NCBI RefSeq assembly: GCF_033547075.1
Contig: NZ_CP137891.1
Coordinates: forward strand, 1,736,001-1,800,000
Length of the DNA: 64,000 nt
Direction: 5' to 3'
Source of the DNA: Flavobacterium ardleyense
GTDB lineage: Bacteria; Bacteroidota; Bacteroidia; Flavobacteriales; Flavobacteriaceae
In this document: positions 16,366-24,720 of the stretch, piece after piece
Numbering within the stretch: position 1 is the first letter of the stretch
How the letters are laid out: each line of letters starts with the position of its first letter
The notes under the pieces: model-generated
Told to the model about the DNA's origin: nothing
The model's database searches: none
Seen by the model: only the letters and a program-made list of their open reading frames with translations
Position numbers and translations under genes: made by a program

Positions 16366-17196
16366 CTAAATGCGAAAAATTCCTCCGAGAACTATATTTT
16401 GCTGAAAAAAGTTAAAGTGCTGCGAAGCACTGTCCGTTTTATCTGCCGTAGTACGGATGTCTTGCATATTAATATAACCTCCTTTTAACTCTGCTTGAAT
16501 AAAAAAGTGTTTCAAAAAGGTTAGATTTAGACCAGCTTTCAAGCTTGCACCATATCCAGAAACGTGGAATTCGTCGTAACGCTCTCTTCCCATAAGCGTG
16601 GTGTTTGTCTTTGGATAAAGCAATCCGATTCCTGCGCCTACTACAGTATTAACTTGTAAATGGTCTGTATTTAAATTGAAAATCCTACTGATATCGTCCA
16701 ATCTTGAGAGCTCTGTATTAACGTAATTCAGACCATCTGTATGCTCGAACATCAGAAAATCTTCGGTCATAACCTTTGGTTCGTTATCATAAAAAACGCC
16801 ATCAATGGTCCCGGTGATATTCACCGTTTGATTTTGCACCATCACATATTTCATGTGATCAACACCAAATGAAATACTATATCGATCTGTAAAATAATAG
16901 CCCATCCTAAAATTTGTTTGCGGAATGGTCATCCGTGTTGGATTGATATAATCAATATGAAACCCTTTTGGCTTATCTTCGGCAAGCACATTGTCTAAGG
17001 TAAAATTATAATTATCACCTTTAAAATTAATATCGGACCTCGAATAATTTGCAATATTTCCACCCCAGTTTACAAAGAATTTTCCTTTGTTATATGCGGT
17101 GTATTTTTCAATTGGATTTTGCTCCTCTTGTGCGGCTGTTTGAGTTGTATTAGCTAGGAATAAAATGCTAAAGACAATAAGAATGCTATTTTTCAA
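16366..17196 (-). CDS. Outer-membrane beta-barrel protein, unknown role
   Basis: I recognise no specific family. A TTG start at 17196 gives MKNSILIVFSILFLANTTQTAAQ, a clean signal peptide. The only in-frame ATG (17250) lies inside kdsA and adds 18 polar residues before the signal. The mature part of about 250 residues alternates polar and aromatic residues with repeated Gly turns and ends in FRI, with the C-terminal aromatic pattern of outer-membrane barrels. Strands such as FRMGYYFTDRYSISFGVDHM and SLKAGLNLTFLKHFFIQAEL support an OmpW-like or small barrel fold. It follows kdsA closely and could be co-transcribed; a terminator follows it. Confidence 0.7.
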   Translation of the reverse strand: MKNSILIVFSILFLANTTQTAAQEEQNPIEKYTAYNKGKFFVNWGGNIANYSRSDINFKGDNYNFTLDNVLAEDKPKGFHIDYINPTRMTIPQTNFRMGYYFTDRYSISFGVDHMKYVMVQNQTVNITGTIDGVFYDNEPKVMTEDFLMFEHTDGLNYVNTELSRLDDISRIFNLNTDHLQVNTVVGAGIGLLYPKTNTTLMGRERYDEFHVSGYGASLKAGLNLTFLKHFFIQAELKGGYINMQDIRTTADKTDSASQHFNFFQQNIVLGGIFRI

Positions 17197-17215
17197 AGCG
17201 TGGAAATATTGAGTA

Positions 17216-18034
17216 TTAAAATGACTGAACAGTTTTGCGGATTGCGACAAGTTTTGTCATTAACTGCTCAAAATATTGAATATCTAACATATTGGCACCG
17301 TCCGATTTTGCATTTGCAGGGTCAAAATGAGTTTCGATAAATAGTCCGTCAACGCCTACTGCGATTCCTGCTTTGGCGATCGTTTCGATCATATCAGGAC
17401 GACCGCCCGTAACGCCAGAAGTTTGATTAGGTTGCTGAAGTGAGTGTGTAATATCCAAAACAGTAGTAGCAAATTCTTTCATTACAGGAATTCCACGAAA
17501 ATCTACAATCATATCTTGGTAACCAAACATGGTCCCGCGATCTGTAACCATCACGTTCTGATTGTTGGAATCTAACATTTTCTGAACGGCGTGCTTCATA
17601 CTTTCTGGACTCATAAACTGTCCTTTCTTTAGGTTGACAGTCTTTCCTGTATTGGCCGCAGCCACCACAAGATCAGTCTGTCTAACCAGGAAAGCTGGAA
17701 TCTGCAGAATATCTACGTATTCGGCCGCCATTGCCGCATCTTCATTAGTATGAATATCAGTAACCGTAGGAATTTCAAAACGTTTGGACACTTGCGAAAG
17801 AATTTTCAACGCTTTTTCATCTCCAATACCTGTGAAACTATCAATTCTTGAACGATTTGCTTTTTTAAAGGATCCTTTAAACACAAAAGGAATCTTTAAT
17901 TTGTCGGTAATTTCGACAAGTTTTTCGGCGATTCTGAAAGCCATATCTTCTCCTTCGATGGCACAAGGTCCAGCAAGTAAGAAAAAGTTGTCACTATCAA
18001 GATGCTTTATATTTGGAATATTGTTCAGATTCAT
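17216..18034 (-). CDS. kdsA: 3-deoxy-8-phosphooctulonate synthase (KDO-8-P synthase)
   Basis: It condenses arabinose-5-phosphate with phosphoenolpyruvate to KDO-8-phosphate for the inner core of lipopolysaccharide. The family signatures are present: FFLLAGPCAIEGEDMA near the N-terminus, FKGSFKKANRSR for phosphate binding, TDIHTNEDAAMAAEYVDILQIPAFL, and GGRPDMIETIAKAGIAVGVDG. The usual metal-binding Cys is replaced by Asn in GSFKKANRS... only if the alignment holds, so I do not assign the metal-dependent class. The length of 272 residues is normal. A TATCTTTG element lies 19 bases upstream of the ATG. The outer-membrane protein gene follows on the same strand. Confidence 0.96.
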   Translation of the reverse strand: MNLNNIPNIKHLDSDNFFLLAGPCAIEGEDMAFRIAEKLVEITDKLKIPFVFKGSFKKANRSRIDSFTGIGDEKALKILSQVSKRFEIPTVTDIHTNEDAAMAAEYVDILQIPAFLVRQTDLVVAAANTGKTVNLKKGQFMSPESMKHAVQKMLDSNNQNVMVTDRGTMFGYQDMIVDFRGIPVMKEFATTVLDITHSLQQPNQTSGVTGGRPDMIETIAKAGIAVGVDGLFIETHFDPANAKSDGANMLDIQYFEQLMTKLVAIRKTVQSF

Positions 18035-18052
18035 CTGTTATAAATTTGTTTG

Positions 18053-18060
18053 CAAAGATA
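18053..18060 (-). promoter_or_regulatory. Candidate -7 element for kdsA
   Basis: The minus strand reads TATCTTTG 19 bases before the kdsA ATG. No TTG stands at the ideal upstream spacing. Confidence 0.4.
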
Positions 18061-18083
18061 CCACTATCAAATGCAAATTTTTG

Positions 18084-18533
18084 TTAAGGATTTTTAATTG
18101 TAAAGCCCAATGGGACTTCGAGAATTCCACGCTCGTAAATATTGAAGTATAGAATTTTAGGTTTGTTGAGTCCAGGATAAGTTAACTGGTAAACATCAAG
18201 AAATCCAGCACCTAATTCGCTATGGGTAGATGGAAAAGGACAGCAACTTTCTAATTTCTTAAATTTAATTTCCTCCCCATTTGGTCCAGCCAAAGCATTC
18301 AGAAACCGTTCGGCATTTAGATTTTCGTCTTTACTATTTTTGTAAAATACATTTATAGGAAAGTCTTTGTTATACCCATACTTTGCATCTTTACTATAAG
18401 TTTTTAATACAAAAGAGTTTTGCTTTGTAAGCGTTGGAATTGGCGCTTGATTGTCGATATTCTGAATTGTATTTTTGGTGCTAACACATGCACTAAACGA
18501 CAGCAATATCATTAGAACTATTATTTTGCGCAT
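18084..18533 (-). CDS. Small lipoprotein, unknown
   Basis: A 149-residue protein with a lipoprotein signal (MRKIIVLMILLSFSAC, lipidated Cys at 16). The mature part has KTYSKDAKYGYNKDFPINV, a CC pair in LESCCPF, and FLDVYQLTYPGL. I recall homologues near kdsA in Flavobacterium that carry a transferred and doubtful aldolase name; nothing here supports an enzyme. It begins 3 bases after the DUF4199-like gene and lies just upstream of kdsA, so all three may form one unit. Confidence 0.75.
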   Translation of the reverse strand: MRKIIVLMILLSFSACVSTKNTIQNIDNQAPIPTLTKQNSFVLKTYSKDAKYGYNKDFPINVFYKNSKDENLNAERFLNALAGPNGEEIKFKKLESCCPFPSTHSELGAGFLDVYQLTYPGLNKPKILYFNIYERGILEVPLGFTIKNP

Positions 18534-18536
18534 TTT

Positions 18537-19022
18537 CTATTTGTTTTTTTTGGTCTGAATAATATAAGCAATTACTGCCGACGTAACAACTCCCATACTC
18601 AGCGACCCTCCTATTACTTGCAAAAGATAGCTTTGAGTGTTAAAGTAGCTTTGTGCCTGTTCTACTGTGTATACTTTACTAGCAACAGCATAATCTATCA
18701 TATTTGAAAAGAATGAAGGACTCACTATATTTACCGTAAGGTAAAAAACAGGAATAGCTAGAAGTGCTACAAAAACGGTCATTATGGCCCCCGCTATAAA
18801 AGCTTCTTTCCAATGAATAATACTATGGTAGGCCACTATTTTTTTTTCGCGTAGTGCAAAATAGTAGATGATTATTCCAATGAAACTAAAAAGTGTGCTG
18901 TAAAGTGGATGTTTACTAACATGAACATCGTGCCATCCCATTTCTTTTTCAAACACCATCCACGCCAAGGATGCAATTGAATAAATAAAAGCCCACTTAA
19001 TTTCTATTTTATATTTTAACAT
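18537..19022 (-). CDS. DUF4199-like membrane protein
   Basis: A 161-residue integral membrane protein with about four helices: 10-25, 40-58 (TLFSFIGIIIYYFAL), 72-98 (AFIAGAIMTVFVALLAIPVFYL) and 130-155 (VIGGSLSMGVVTSAVIAYI). The architecture and the segment YHSIIHWKEAFIAGAIMT match DUF4199, a family of unknown function common in Bacteroidetes. It is divergent from the YeeE pair and 3 bases upstream of the small lipoprotein gene. Confidence 0.75.
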   Translation of the reverse strand: MLKYKIEIKWAFIYSIASLAWMVFEKEMGWHDVHVSKHPLYSTLFSFIGIIIYYFALREKKIVAYHSIIHWKEAFIAGAIMTVFVALLAIPVFYLTVNIVSPSFFSNMIDYAVASKVYTVEQAQSYFNTQSYLLQVIGGSLSMGVVTSAVIAYIIQTKKNK

Positions 19023-19097
19023 TATAACTATTACTTAAAGAAAGCAAATTTAAGCTTATTTTTAGAAATCGGCTGTAACGATGCAGAAAGGATTCCC

Positions 19098-19105
19098 TAT
19101 TTTTG
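19098..19105 (+). promoter_or_regulatory. Candidate -7 element for the YeeE/YedE pair
   Basis: TATTTTTG, 22 bases before the ATG at 19128. The -33 box is not clear. Confidence 0.35.
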
Positions 19106-19127
19106 CAGTGAATTTAAAAAAATTTAA

Positions 19128-19688
19128 ATGATGGAGATTATTTCTCAAACCTGGCCGTGGTATATCTCAGGTCTTTTACTAGGCTTAATGATGCTTCTCC
19201 TTGTTTATTTTGGTAAAACCTTTGGGGTGTCGAGCAACTTACGCTCACTATGTGCCATAGCTGGAGCAGGAAAATCTGTTCCTTTCTTTAATTTTGATTG
19301 GAAGGCACAACGTTGGAATCTGTTTGTGATACTGGGAGGAATGATTGGTGGTTTTATTGCCGTTCATTTTATGAGTGATCCAACTAACGTAGATATAAAT
19401 CCGCAGACAATTTCTCAGTTGCAAGCTATGGGTATCGATGCTCCCAATGGGAAATTAATGCCCGATGCATTATTTGCAAATGAGGTGTTTACAAACCCAG
19501 GCACCATGTTGATCTTACTGGTAGGTGGGTTGTTAATTGGTTTTGGAAGTCGTTATGCTGGAGGATGTACTTCGGGACATGCTATTTCTGGACTGAGTAA
19601 TTTGCAAATTCCATCGCTAAAAGCTGTGATTGGATTCTTTGTTGGTGGTTTGATAATGGTGCATTTACTGTACCCCCTAATTTTTTAA
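19128..19688 (+). CDS. YeeE/YedE-family sulfur transporter, first half
   Basis: A 186-residue membrane protein of the YeeE/YedE (Sulf_transp) family, which moves thiosulfate or polysulfide-type sulfur through conserved cysteines. About five helices are seen. The signature GSRYAGGCTSGHAISGLSNL is near residues 143-162; its Cys is the sulfur-relay residue. SNLRSLCAI carries a second Cys. The next gene, 4 bases downstream, encodes the second half, so the two probably form one transporter like PmpA/PmpB. No rhodanese or sulfide-oxidising gene is adjacent. Confidence 0.88.
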   Translation: MMEIISQTWPWYISGLLLGLMMLLLVYFGKTFGVSSNLRSLCAIAGAGKSVPFFNFDWKAQRWNLFVILGGMIGGFIAVHFMSDPTNVDINPQTISQLQAMGIDAPNGKLMPDALFANEVFTNPGTMLILLVGGLLIGFGSRYAGGCTSGHAISGLSNLQIPSLKAVIGFFVGGLIMVHLLYPLIF

Positions 19689-19692
19689 TTTT

Positions 19693-20106
19693 ATGAAATA
19701 CTTTAAATATCTTTTAGTAGGAATATTTTTTGGAATTGTCTTGACAAAATCTGAGGCGGTTTCTTGGTATAGAATATACGAAATGTTTCAATTTCAGTCT
19801 TTCCATATGTATGGTATAATTTGTACTGCAATTGTAACCGGTATAATTGGTCTTCAAATCTTTAAAAGAGCGGACGTCAAAGATCTTGACGGCGAAAAGA
19901 TAGTAATCGCTGACAAGGATCCCGGAAATTACCGATATTGGATTGGTGGAATTTTGTTTGGTTTAGGTTGGGGTCTTGTGGGTGCCTGCCCTGGGCCAAT
20001 CTTTATTATGCTTGGCGCTGGATTTTTGCCGCTAATTATTGTTCTTTTTGGAGCACTTGTAGGAACTTACTGCTATGGTTTGTTAAAAAATAAGCTTCCT
20101 CATTAA
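19693..20106 (+). CDS. YeeE/YedE-family sulfur transporter, second half (DUF6691-like)
   Basis: A 137-residue membrane protein with about four helices. GLGWGLVGACPGPIFIMLGAG (about 95-115) holds the GACPGP signature that pairs with GCTSGH of the preceding protein. In other bacteria both motifs occur in one polypeptide or in two adjacent genes, as here. The gap of 4 bases indicates translational coupling. KSEAVSWYRIYEMFQFQSFHM is also typical of the family. Confidence 0.87.
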   Translation: MKYFKYLLVGIFFGIVLTKSEAVSWYRIYEMFQFQSFHMYGIICTAIVTGIIGLQIFKRADVKDLDGEKIVIADKDPGNYRYWIGGILFGLGWGLVGACPGPIFIMLGAGFLPLIIVLFGALVGTYCYGLLKNKLPH

Positions 20107-20190
20107 GATGATTTTAATATAATTTTTCAAAATATCAAATATATTTTCTCGTAATTTGAACGATAACTAATTAACTAAAAAAATCTTATT

Positions 20191-20676
20191 ATGAAATCAT
20201 TTAAAATTTTAATCGCTACGGTGGTTTTATCAGCATTTACATTAACATCTTGTAGTAGTGATGATGACAATGTTCAAGTTCCAACTTCTATCGTAGGAAA
20301 ATGGAATTACTCTATGGATGTAACACAAACGAATGTTGGTACAAGCGTTGGTCCAGAAATTATTGTAGAATACACTGGCGATGAACCAGGTTGCAACCGT
20401 GATTTCTTAGAATTTAACGCAAACATGAGTGTACGCAAAGGTGTGTATAATAAAAATGTGCAGAATGTTTGTACAGAAGATGCAATTTCTGGTACATATA
20501 CTAAAACAGGAGATCAAATTACTATTAATCTGCCAGTAACTGGAGAAGATATGGAAGAGTACAATGGTACATTTAAAATTACAAAATTAAATAGCAGCCA
20601 ACTTTCGTTAGAGAAAAAGTTTGTTGATGGGGAAGTAACGGTTATTAGAACAAGACTTCTTACAAAATCAATCTAA
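20191..20676 (+). CDS. Lipocalin-like lipoprotein
   Basis: A 161-residue secreted lipoprotein. The signal ends LTSC (Cys at 21), followed by SSDDD, an acidic stretch after the lipidated Cys that in Bacteroidetes favours surface export. Then comes IVGKWNYS, the usual opening of lipocalin-like (calycin) domains, and the pattern LEFNANMSV...GTYTKTGDQITI...LSLEKKF continues that fold. The ligand is unknown. It is monocistronic, with a terminator shared with clpS. Confidence 0.78.
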   Translation: MKSFKILIATVVLSAFTLTSCSSDDDNVQVPTSIVGKWNYSMDVTQTNVGTSVGPEIIVEYTGDEPGCNRDFLEFNANMSVRKGVYNKNVQNVCTEDAISGTYTKTGDQITINLPVTGEDMEEYNGTFKITKLNSSQLSLEKKFVDGEVTVIRTRLLTKSI

Positions 20677-20700
20677 GTTGTTATTATTATAGTATAAACA

Positions 20701-20731
20701 AAAAGTCCTGATGCAGATCAGGACTTTTTTG
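20701..20731 (+). terminator. Bidirectional terminator between the lipocalin-like gene and clpS
   Basis: AAAAGTCCTGAT (20701-20712) and ATCAGGACTTTT (20717-20728) form a perfect 12-pair stem with a 4-base loop. Confidence 0.9.
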
Positions 20732-20733
20732 TT

Positions 20734-21009
20734 TTAAACTATTTCGGCGCTTAGACCAGCTTCTAATAAACTACTGCATTGGGGAATAAGATCTTTCATA
20801 ATTCCCGTCTTTACGGCGCATTTTCCGACGTAGTGAATTATCAATGAACATTGCTCCGCTTGTTCGGGAACATGATTACACACTCGCATTAGAGTCTCAA
20901 TCACGTGATCAAATGTATTTACGTCATCGTTATAGACAATTATTTCATTGTTTAAAATTGCTTTTGTTTCGCGCGTACTCTGTTCTCTCACTTTTTCTTT
21001 AACACTCAT
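20734..21009 (-). CDS. clpS: ATP-dependent Clp protease adaptor ClpS
   Basis: ClpS is the N-end-rule adaptor that delivers substrates to a Clp AAA+ protease. The hallmark VYNDDVNTFDHVIETL (about 25-40) supplies the acidic residues that bind the N-terminal amine. IIHYVGKCAVKTG matches the second conserved block. The length of 91 residues is normal. It lies 31 bases downstream of prmA on the same strand, the arrangement I recall from other Bacteroidetes. The Clp ATPase partner is not in the window. Confidence 0.93.
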   Translation of the reverse strand: MSVKEKVREQSTRETKAILNNEIIVYNDDVNTFDHVIETLMRVCNHVPEQAEQCSLIIHYVGKCAVKTGIMKDLIPQCSSLLEAGLSAEIV

Positions 21010-21040
21010 AATTAATAAGATTAAATTAAACCAGTATTTT

Positions 21041-21877
21041 TTACTTCTTTAAAAATTTAAGTGCAACCCAATTGTTGCGATCCAATCCTTTCACAAATTC
21101 TAGTCCATTTTGGTTGCAGGATTCGGTAATAGCTTCAATATCTTCTTTATAAAACCCACTTAGTAATAAAGTGCCTCCCTTATTCAAACTTTTGGAGTAA
21201 GCAGCCATATCATTTAGCAAAATATTTCTATTAATATTCGCAATTATAAGATCATAGGATTTTCCTTCTAATAAAGCTGCCTCACCTTCGTAAACAGTGA
21301 TTTCTTTACAATTATTGCGCTCTACATTTTCGATACTGTTCAGATAGCACCAATTGTCAATATCAATGGCATCAATAGGAGCGGCTCCCTTCATTTCGGC
21401 AAGAATTGCGAGTATGGCCGTTCCACAGCCCATATCCAAAGTTTTTTTTCCTTTTACATCAAGGTCCAAAAGATGCTGAATCATCATATGAGTTGTTTCG
21501 TGATGTCCTGTCCCAAAACTCATCTTCGGTTCTATCACGATATCATATTCTGCGTCTGTCTTAGGGTGAAAAGGTGCTCGTACATGGCATTTTCCATCAA
21601 CATCAATCGGATCAAAATTCTTCTCCCATTCTTCATTCCAGTTTACCGCTGGAATTTCTTCCATAGTATACGAAATTTTAAATTCTGGGGATTTCAAAAT
21701 CATGATGTCTTCCAGCATTCCATCTTTCCACAAAGATTTTTGGATATAAGCCGAAAAGCCATTATCGGTTTCAGAGAAACTCTCAAAAGGCTTCTCACCT
21801 AATTCGGCAATTAAAATTTCAGATCCCAATTCCTTTGGCTCTACCTCAAACTGAAATCCTAAATATATATGTGACAT
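21041..21877 (-). CDS. prmA: Ribosomal protein L11 methyltransferase
   Basis: It transfers methyl groups from S-adenosylmethionine to lysines and the N-terminus of ribosomal protein L11. The N-terminal recognition domain (about 1-90) leads into the family linker FGTGHHETTHMMIQ. The SAM-binding loop TLDMGCGTAILAI comes next, and IANINRNILL is the post-I motif typical of PrmA. The length of 278 residues is slightly shorter than in E. coli, as usual in Bacteroidetes. It is followed by clpS. A TATCTTTG element stands 23 bases upstream, back to back with the promoter of the divergent porin gene. Confidence 0.95.
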   Translation of the reverse strand: MSHIYLGFQFEVEPKELGSEILIAELGEKPFESFSETDNGFSAYIQKSLWKDGMLEDIMILKSPEFKISYTMEEIPAVNWNEEWEKNFDPIDVDGKCHVRAPFHPKTDAEYDIVIEPKMSFGTGHHETTHMMIQHLLDLDVKGKKTLDMGCGTAILAILAEMKGAAPIDAIDIDNWCYLNSIENVERNNCKEITVYEGEAALLEGKSYDLIIANINRNILLNDMAAYSKSLNKGGTLLLSGFYKEDIEAITESCNQNGLEFVKGLDRNNWVALKFLKK

Positions 21878-21900
21878 AAGAACTTAATTTTTTATTGTTA

Positions 21901-21908
21901 CAAAGATA
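21901..21908 (-). promoter_or_regulatory. Candidate -7 element for prmA-clpS
   Basis: The minus strand reads TATCTTTG, 23 bases before the prmA ATG. Confidence 0.45.
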
Positions 21909-21926
21909 ACAATAGCTTTCAAAAGA

Positions 21927-21956
21927 TTGGATGTATAATAAATAATTATAGTTTTG
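21927..21956 (+). promoter_or_regulatory. Promoter of the porin gene
   Basis: TTG (21927-21929), 19 bases, TAGTTTTG (21949-21956) is a full match to the Bacteroidetes consensus. Transcription would start only a few bases before the ATG at 21974. Confidence 0.7.
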
Positions 21957-21973
21957 CAGAAACTTGATTTTTA

Positions 21974-23197
21974 ATGAAACATTTATTTTTAATTGCACTA
22001 CTTGCAATGACTTTTAGTGTGAACTCTCAGACTTCTGAAACAACTAACGCCGAAACTATACTAGAAAAAGCCGAAACAAGTCCTTACTTCTCCCACAAGA
22101 AGGGTCTCGGTTTTACCGCTCCGGACAGTATATATCAAATTAATCTACGTTTTAGAATGCAAAATCGTGCCACCTACTATCAGGTGGAAGATGGGGAAGA
22201 TTATTTTGATGCAACTATAAAGAGATTGAGACTGCGTCTAGATGGTTACGTTTTCAGTCCTAAAATCGAATATTCTTTGCAATTATCCTTCGCCTCTGGC
22301 GATGTGGGAACGGTGAAGGACGGTGATAATGTAAATATAATACGTGATGCAATAGTCGCTTACAGTCCTACCGAAAATTGGAAATTTATATTTGGGCAAA
22401 CCAAACTTCCCGGAAATAGGCAACGCACTAATTCATCTGGATCCTTGCAACTTACCGATAGGAGTATTAATAATGCTAAATTTACGATAGATCGCGACTT
22501 TGGAATTCAGGCGTATTACCTAAATGAAGATTTAGAAAAATTCTCCTACAACCTAAAAGCAGCAGTGAGTTCTGGTGAAGGACGTAACAGCAACAAATCT
22601 GCAAATGATGGTGTAGCGGTTACCGCTAAAGCAGAGCTTTTTCCCTTTGGAGCTTTTGAAAAGGATGGAACCTATTTTGAAGGTGATTTAGTTCGCGAAA
22701 AGTCACCAAAATTACTTTTGTCAGGAGGATTTCAGCAAAATAATCACGCGCTGCGTACTCAGGGTCAATTAGGTGACGACTTATTTGATGCTCGCACTAT
22801 CAAGTCGGTTTTTATCGACGCCATGGTCAAATATCAAGGTTGGGCTGCCATGTCTGCCTATATGTCTCGCAATACTTCCGAAAGTGCTTTTACTACAAAT
22901 CCACTTGATACTTCCGATTTTAATTATGTGTACACTGGAAGTGGTTTTGACTATCAGTTGAGTTATATTTTTAAGAATAATTACGAAGTCGCGGGACGGT
23001 ATTCATTGCAAAAAGTACATAGAGAAATTGAACAATTAGCTCCCGATAACAAGCAATTAAGTTTTGGAGTAACCAAATATATCTGGGATCACAAGTTTAA
23101 ACTTCAAACTGAGCTTACTTATGATATGCTGGATTATTACGATGGAAGCTCCAAAAATAATTACTATGTTCGTTTTCAGGTCGAAATTGGAATTTAG
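21974..23197 (+). CDS. OprO/OprP-type phosphate-selective porin
   Basis: A 407-residue outer-membrane porin of the phosphate-selective O/P family. Residues 1-18 are a signal peptide (FLIALLAMTFSVNSQ). The family pattern is clear: INLRFRMQNRATYY, KRLRLRLDGYVFSPKIEYSLQLSF, WKFIFGQTKLPGNRQR, and a C-terminal YYVRFQVEIGI ending in a barrel strand. Anion or phosphate uptake is the family role; no phosphate-uptake genes lie nearby and no Pho box was identified. It interrupts what looks like a tpiA-prmA-clpS neighbourhood, on the opposite strand, with its own promoter and terminator. Confidence 0.87.
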   Translation: MKHLFLIALLAMTFSVNSQTSETTNAETILEKAETSPYFSHKKGLGFTAPDSIYQINLRFRMQNRATYYQVEDGEDYFDATIKRLRLRLDGYVFSPKIEYSLQLSFASGDVGTVKDGDNVNIIRDAIVAYSPTENWKFIFGQTKLPGNRQRTNSSGSLQLTDRSINNAKFTIDRDFGIQAYYLNEDLEKFSYNLKAAVSSGEGRNSNKSANDGVAVTAKAELFPFGAFEKDGTYFEGDLVREKSPKLLLSGGFQQNNHALRTQGQLGDDLFDARTIKSVFIDAMVKYQGWAAMSAYMSRNTSESAFTTNPLDTSDFNYVYTGSGFDYQLSYIFKNNYEVAGRYSLQKVHREIEQLAPDNKQLSFGVTKYIWDHKFKLQTELTYDMLDYYDGSSKNNYYVRFQVEIGI

Positions 23198-23215
23198 AAA
23201 ATATTGGAATATATA

Positions 23216-23249
23216 GAAAAAGGTCTTCGTAATTGAAGACCTTTTTTTT
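23216..23249 (+). terminator. Terminator of the porin gene
   Basis: AAAAAGGTCTTC (23216-23227) pairs with GAAGACCTTTTT (23234-23245), with a 6-base loop and a T run. Confidence 0.9.
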
Positions 23250-23266
23250 ATTTTTATTTGGAGCTT

Positions 23267-23356
23267 TTTGCTTCGCCAGTTCGTTTTGCTCGAGTCCCGC
23301 TTTTAACTCCCAATGTTTTCTGAAAGAGCCATAAATGGATTTGCTTCGCCAGTTCG
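23267..23356. repeat. 17-base direct repeat in the tpiA downstream region
   Basis: TTTGCTTCGCCAGTTCG occurs at 23267-23283 and again at 23340-23356, in a GC-rich noncoding patch between the porin terminator and the tpiA stop. No function is evident. Confidence 0.6.
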
Positions 23357-23434
23357 CTGTCCTCGGGTTCGGTACAATCGAGGCTAGGGCACTTGAGCGA
23401 TAATTAGTAAGTCGTATTAATAAGAAATGAGAAA

Positions 23435-24190
23435 TTACTTCGCCGCCGCCACAATTGCCGCAAATGACTTCGCATCCAATGCCGCGCCACCAATCAGACC
23501 GCCATCAACATCTTCTTTGCCAAAAAGCTCTTCGGCATTGTCGGGTTTCACACTTCCACCGTAGAGGATAGCAAGGTTTTCGGCAACATCGCGACCGTAC
23601 TTCTGACGAATCACTTCTCTGATAAAAGCGTGCATTTCCTGAACTTGCTCTGGAGATGCCGTTTCGCCCGTGCCAATTGCCCAAACAGGCTCGTAGGCTA
23701 GAATGATGCGCGCAAAATCACTAGCTTCCAAATGAAAAAGTCCATCGCGCAGTTGATGCTCTACGATATTTTTGTAATTATGATCTTGCCTATCTTTCAA
23801 TTCTTCGCCAAAACAGAATATCACTTCCATTTCGTGTTTCATCGCTGTAGAAACTTTGTCGGCGATAATTGAGTCGGTCTCGTGAAACATAGCGCGTCTT
23901 TCTGAGTGTCCTAGAATAACGGTATTCACTCCGATACTTTGAAGCATACTAGCTGAAATTTCTCCAGTATAAGCGCCACCTTCTGCCTGATGCATATTTT
24001 GTGCAGCGACATCAATATTAATAAATTCAAGATGATCTACAGCCGAAGCCAAATTTGTAAAGGTTGGTGCAACAATTATTCTCGTGGTACTTTCACTAGG
24101 AACAAGCTCAATTAATTGATTAATTAAATCTTCGGTTTCTTCGGCATTTTTGTGCATTTTCCAATTTCCAGCGACAATTTTCGTTCTCAT
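23435..24190 (-). CDS. tpiA: Triose-phosphate isomerase
   Basis: A glycolytic and gluconeogenic enzyme that interconverts dihydroxyacetone phosphate and glyceraldehyde 3-phosphate. The active-site elements are all visible: NWKMHKN with the catalytic Lys near residue 11, ILGHSERR with the electrophilic His, AYEPVWAIGTG with the catalytic Glu and the flexible loop, and the phosphate-binding LYGGSVKP. The length of 251 residues is standard. Its ATG overlaps the stop of the TlpA-like gene by one base (TAATG), so the two are translationally coupled. Confidence 0.98.
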   Translation of the reverse strand: MRTKIVAGNWKMHKNAEETEDLINQLIELVPSESTTRIIVAPTFTNLASAVDHLEFINIDVAAQNMHQAEGGAYTGEISASMLQSIGVNTVILGHSERRAMFHETDSIIADKVSTAMKHEMEVIFCFGEELKDRQDHNYKNIVEHQLRDGLFHLEASDFARIILAYEPVWAIGTGETASPEQVQEMHAFIREVIRQKYGRDVAENLAILYGGSVKPDNAEELFGKEDVDGGLIGGAALDAKSFAAIVAAAK

Positions 24191-24690
24191 TATTTTATGT
24201 TTTTTAAAGTCTCTTTTATTTTATCAAAGTCAGTCTCGATTGCATTATAAAGTGCAATTTTACCGTCTCTGTCTACTATTATATATCTAGGAATCCAATT
24301 TACGTCAAGCGATTTGGCAAATGCGCCTTTCATACCTTCTTCGGCCCAATAGTGAGCTCCTTGGATGTTATGCTGCTTAATTCCTTTTTTCCAAGCTTCA
24401 GAATTTTTGTCCATAGACAAGAAGACGTATTTTACTTCAGGATCATCTGCTTGCAATTCTTTGATTAGTGGCATTGCTTTTACGCAATCAGAACACCAAG
24501 ATGCCCAAACTTCAATTACCGTCAAATTTCCCTTGTTTTTATCGAGAATTTCAGCAAAGGTAATTTTGTTGCCATTTAAATCCACGACTTGACCAGATAG
24601 TGCTTCGCTTGAAAACGACTCTCTTTCAACTTTCTTTTGGCTGCAGCCAAAAATAAAAAATGCTATAATTACAGTCACTAAATATTTCAT
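24190..24690 (-). CDS. TlpA/ResA-like thiol-disulfide oxidoreductase lipoprotein
   Basis: A 166-residue membrane-anchored thioredoxin-fold protein. The lipoprotein signal ends FFIFGC (Cys 16). The redox site WASWCSDC has Cys66 and Cys69, followed by VKAMPLIKEL and, at the end, the cis-Pro region VNWIPRYIIVDRDGKIALYNA. It probably reduces disulfides or assists folding in the periplasm. It is coupled to tpiA and lies 30 bases after the permease gene. The DoxX-like membrane protein encoded at 26121 is a plausible redox partner in the same gene run, by inference only. Confidence 0.9.
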   Translation of the reverse strand: MKYLVTVIIAFFIFGCSQKKVERESFSSEALSGQVVDLNGNKITFAEILDKNKGNLTVIEVWASWCSDCVKAMPLIKELQADDPEVKYVFLSMDKNSEAWKKGIKQHNIQGAHYWAEEGMKGAFAKSLDVNWIPRYIIVDRDGKIALYNAIETDFDKIKETLKNIK

Positions 24691-24720
24691 ATTCTTTCTT
24701 TTTAATACATTTAAAACAAA

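Noticed and set aside
17784-18152. 122-codon plus-strand frame
   Set aside because: It is antisense to kdsA and the small lipoprotein gene.
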